DNA from: Branchiostoma belcheri
Taxonomy: Eukaryota > Chordata > Leptocardii > Amphioxiformes > Branchiostomatidae
Length of the DNA: 64,000 nucleotides
Assembly (NCBI RefSeq): GCF_001625305.1
Contig: NW_017803909.1
Span: 2,607,638-2,671,637, forward strand
Direction: 5' to 3'
Shown piece after piece: positions 62,082 through 64,000 of the stretch. The translations under genes were made by a program, and so were the position numbers. The notes under the pieces are model-generated. The model was not told where the DNA came from. It ran no database searches and saw nothing but the letters and a program-made list of their open reading frames with translations. The number at the start of each line of letters is the position of its first letter. Positions within the stretch are counted from its first letter, which is position 1.

Positions 62082-63368
62082 ATGTTTGCACCGTGTGTTA
62101 AGTACCCTACAAGGCTCAGGGAGGATTATTTCAGCATCGAAGACATCCTGACGACTCAAGAGAAGGTTCCGTGTAAGTTCCAGTCGGCAGTGATCGGGAT
62201 CGGCTTCCTGGACCCCGGGGCGGAGGGGGACGACTTGGCGGCGGGGACGGCCATGGAGCTCCCGTACTGGCTGGCCCGGGCACTCTGCTCCAGGTAACAC
62301 GCACGACGCTTTGTCTTACGGTTACGCTACCAGGCGCGGCTGTGTTGTCTTCTACTGTTGAGAATTTTTACCTCCCCTAGCGCCACCCCCCCCGGGCGTT
62401 AATATTTGGGGTACCATACCAAGACTAAGACCATATGCTAAGTAAGACATAGAGGTTTTTGATAACTGAGACATGTGACATTTCAGACGTTTATTTGACA
62501 CACACTAGTTGCACTGCACTGGTCATTTCAGTTAAAACATATCCTAAAATGTTGTCTTGGTCACTCACATATGTTGTTGTTACATCCATATGCTCACTGG
62601 GCTAGAACTCTTAAGACTCATTCCCATGTTCACCCCCACTTTAGGAAGAGAAGAATAGTGACAGTAGAAATGCCCAAGCCGTACCGTGAGGGGTACAGAC
62701 AGATCCTGTCTGCCGATGCTAACGTGGTAGATCTACACAAGCTGGGGCCGTACTACTACGCCTTCGGGATGTACCTGCAGAGTTTTGGGCTGCCTGACGC
62801 TGGAGAGATAGCCAACACCTTACTACAGGTAAGGGGTCATCAGGATGTAACCGTTACATGTACACATGTGGGTACTTGGTAAATGACATCCAAACAGAAG
62901 ATAGTGCTTTTGTTTGATATCATTGCTACACACTACTGCACTATACCCATCCTGCCACATTTACTCAAAAAGTCACTAAATAACATTCAGATTTTGGAAC
63001 CATATGGTATGATATATATACTGTAAACTACACTATTACAGTATACATAAGCCATAACTTGTCGTTAATTTTGTCCAGTATCAGTCAGATAAGACTACAT
63101 GATGCAGAAAACATTTTAACGTGCTCCATTTTCCCCGCAGACTTTCAGCACCAGGTTCCGGCGAATCATGGACTCGGCGCAGAACTGTCTGAATGAGGAC
63201 ACGACGGCGGTGACGGGGAAACTGGACGAGCTGGAGCGTGTGTTGTTCCGCGTGGGACAGGAGGGGCTGACGGCGTTCCAGTGCTGGCAGAGCGGACAGA
63301 GCGCCAAGATCGTTCCCTCCACCATGGTCACTAACTACAGGAAGAGGAAACGACAGGACGGAGACTAG
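62082..63368 (+). CDS. GINS3: GINS complex subunit 3 (PSF3)
   Basis: Exons 62082-62293, 62645-62828 and 63141-63368 (phases 2, 0) give 207 aa, against 216 in human. Matching segments: YFSIEDIL near the N terminus, MELPYWLARAL, KRRIVTVEMPK, ANVVDLHKLGPYYYAFG, LLQTFSTRFRRIMDSAQN, NEDTTAV and FQCWQSGQSAKI, ending NYRKRKRQ. GINS3 is part of the GINS tetramer (with SLD5, PSF1 and PSF2) in the CMG helicase, acting at replication origins and forks in the nucleus. The ATG at 62082 was chosen because it is the first ATG in frame; only non-ATG codons precede it. The gene is complete and its exon borders are consensus. Confidence 0.95.
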
Positions 63369-64000
63369 ACCAGTTTTCACACCATGTTCTTCTTTAGAAA
63401 GGAGGGCTGTACAGTTGATGTCTCCAAATTTGTAAAAGTAGCAGTAATTTGTAAAAGAGTTCTATTTCAGTATTCAGTATCTCGCATGTATTGATGTAAG
63501 GACAATGGAATTAGAGAAAATATATGGAACTGAAGTCATTTTACTGGTGTTGTCTAAGATGAGATGGATGTGTATGGATTTACTACTGTATGCATACATT
63601 TAACATTAAAATACTGACATGTAAGTGTAAACAATGTGTACCGTATCATACAAATATATGTCAAGTGCATGGTTGCATACTGACTCAAACTGATTTTAAT
63701 ATTGTTACACAAACTGCTATTAAAGACACAATAATATCTTTGTTGATCAGACTAATGAGCAAGTGGGATGTATGTGATATAGATAAATGAGTCATTAATT
63801 AGAAGTATGACAAACCAAAAATGACATGCTTTCCATGAATTTTAATTTCTCTCTAGTTTCACTCACCACGGGACCACAGTCTGTAAAACGGTGCCCTGCA
63901 AAACATGGATTACCATAATTCATGTACAAATCCGCCGTCAGCACTGCCCAATGTCTACCCCTAAACTCGCATACTTCAAAAAGTAACAAGATACACGGTA
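63369..64000. other. GINS3 3' flank
   Basis: It includes the 3' UTR with ATTAAA near 63605. A minus-strand frame at 63795-63989 (HWAVLTADLYMNYGNPCF) has unremarkable composition and no splice or homology support, so I did not call it. Confidence 0.5.

Noticed and set aside
63795..63989. Minus-strand frame at the right edge
   Set aside because: Short, and the window ends before any partner exon could be checked.

Overview
The window looks like nuclear DNA of an invertebrate deuterostome, most likely an amphioxus (Branchiostoma). This is inference. Genes are split into short exons with GT-AG introns and give clear animal orthologues (TRAPPC8, an AQP1/4-type aquaporin, ST8SIA sialyltransferases, SHCBP1, GINS3). 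The spaces between hold SINE-like, foldback and tandem repeats. There is nothing bacterial or organellar. One 20-base N gap lies at 19406-19425.

Layout. (1) 70-11247, +: the last eight coding exons of a TRAPPC8-like gene; its 5' part lies outside the window. (2) 14876-24619, +: a complete three-exon water-selective aquaporin (288 aa), with a 7.9 kb first intron full of repeats, a foldback element and a transposon-like minus-strand reading frame. (3) 24620-38700: no convincing protein gene. It holds a long (GT)n tract, a 39-bp minisatellite, an array of exon-like tandem units with splice sites (28682-30409), a terminal-inverted-repeat element (30551-31377), a palindrome of about 2.4 kb (31478-33898) and further tandem duplications. 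(4) 39666-55314, +: five tandem alpha-2,8-sialyltransferase-like genes of the same three-exon design. They fall into two subfamilies placed alternately (A-B-A-B-A) and share near-identical DNA over sialylmotif L. An unrecognised candidate gene (46236-47954) sits between copies 2 and 3. (5) 55774-60228, -: a complete 11-exon SHCBP1-family gene, tail to tail with sialyltransferase copy 5. (6) 62082-63368, +: a complete three-exon GINS3, divergent from SHCBP1.

Function. The sialyltransferases would be Golgi type II membrane enzymes adding sialic acid to glycans. TRAPPC8 serves ER-Golgi and autophagic trafficking. GINS3 belongs to the CMG replicative helicase, and SHCBP1 proteins act in cell division and signalling. 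The sialyltransferase array with its conversion tract, the candidate orphan gene, and the exon-unit array next to the palindrome are the parts least explained by ordinary annotation. All gene models come from reading frame, splice-site phase and remembered family sequences. No search or alignment program was run.
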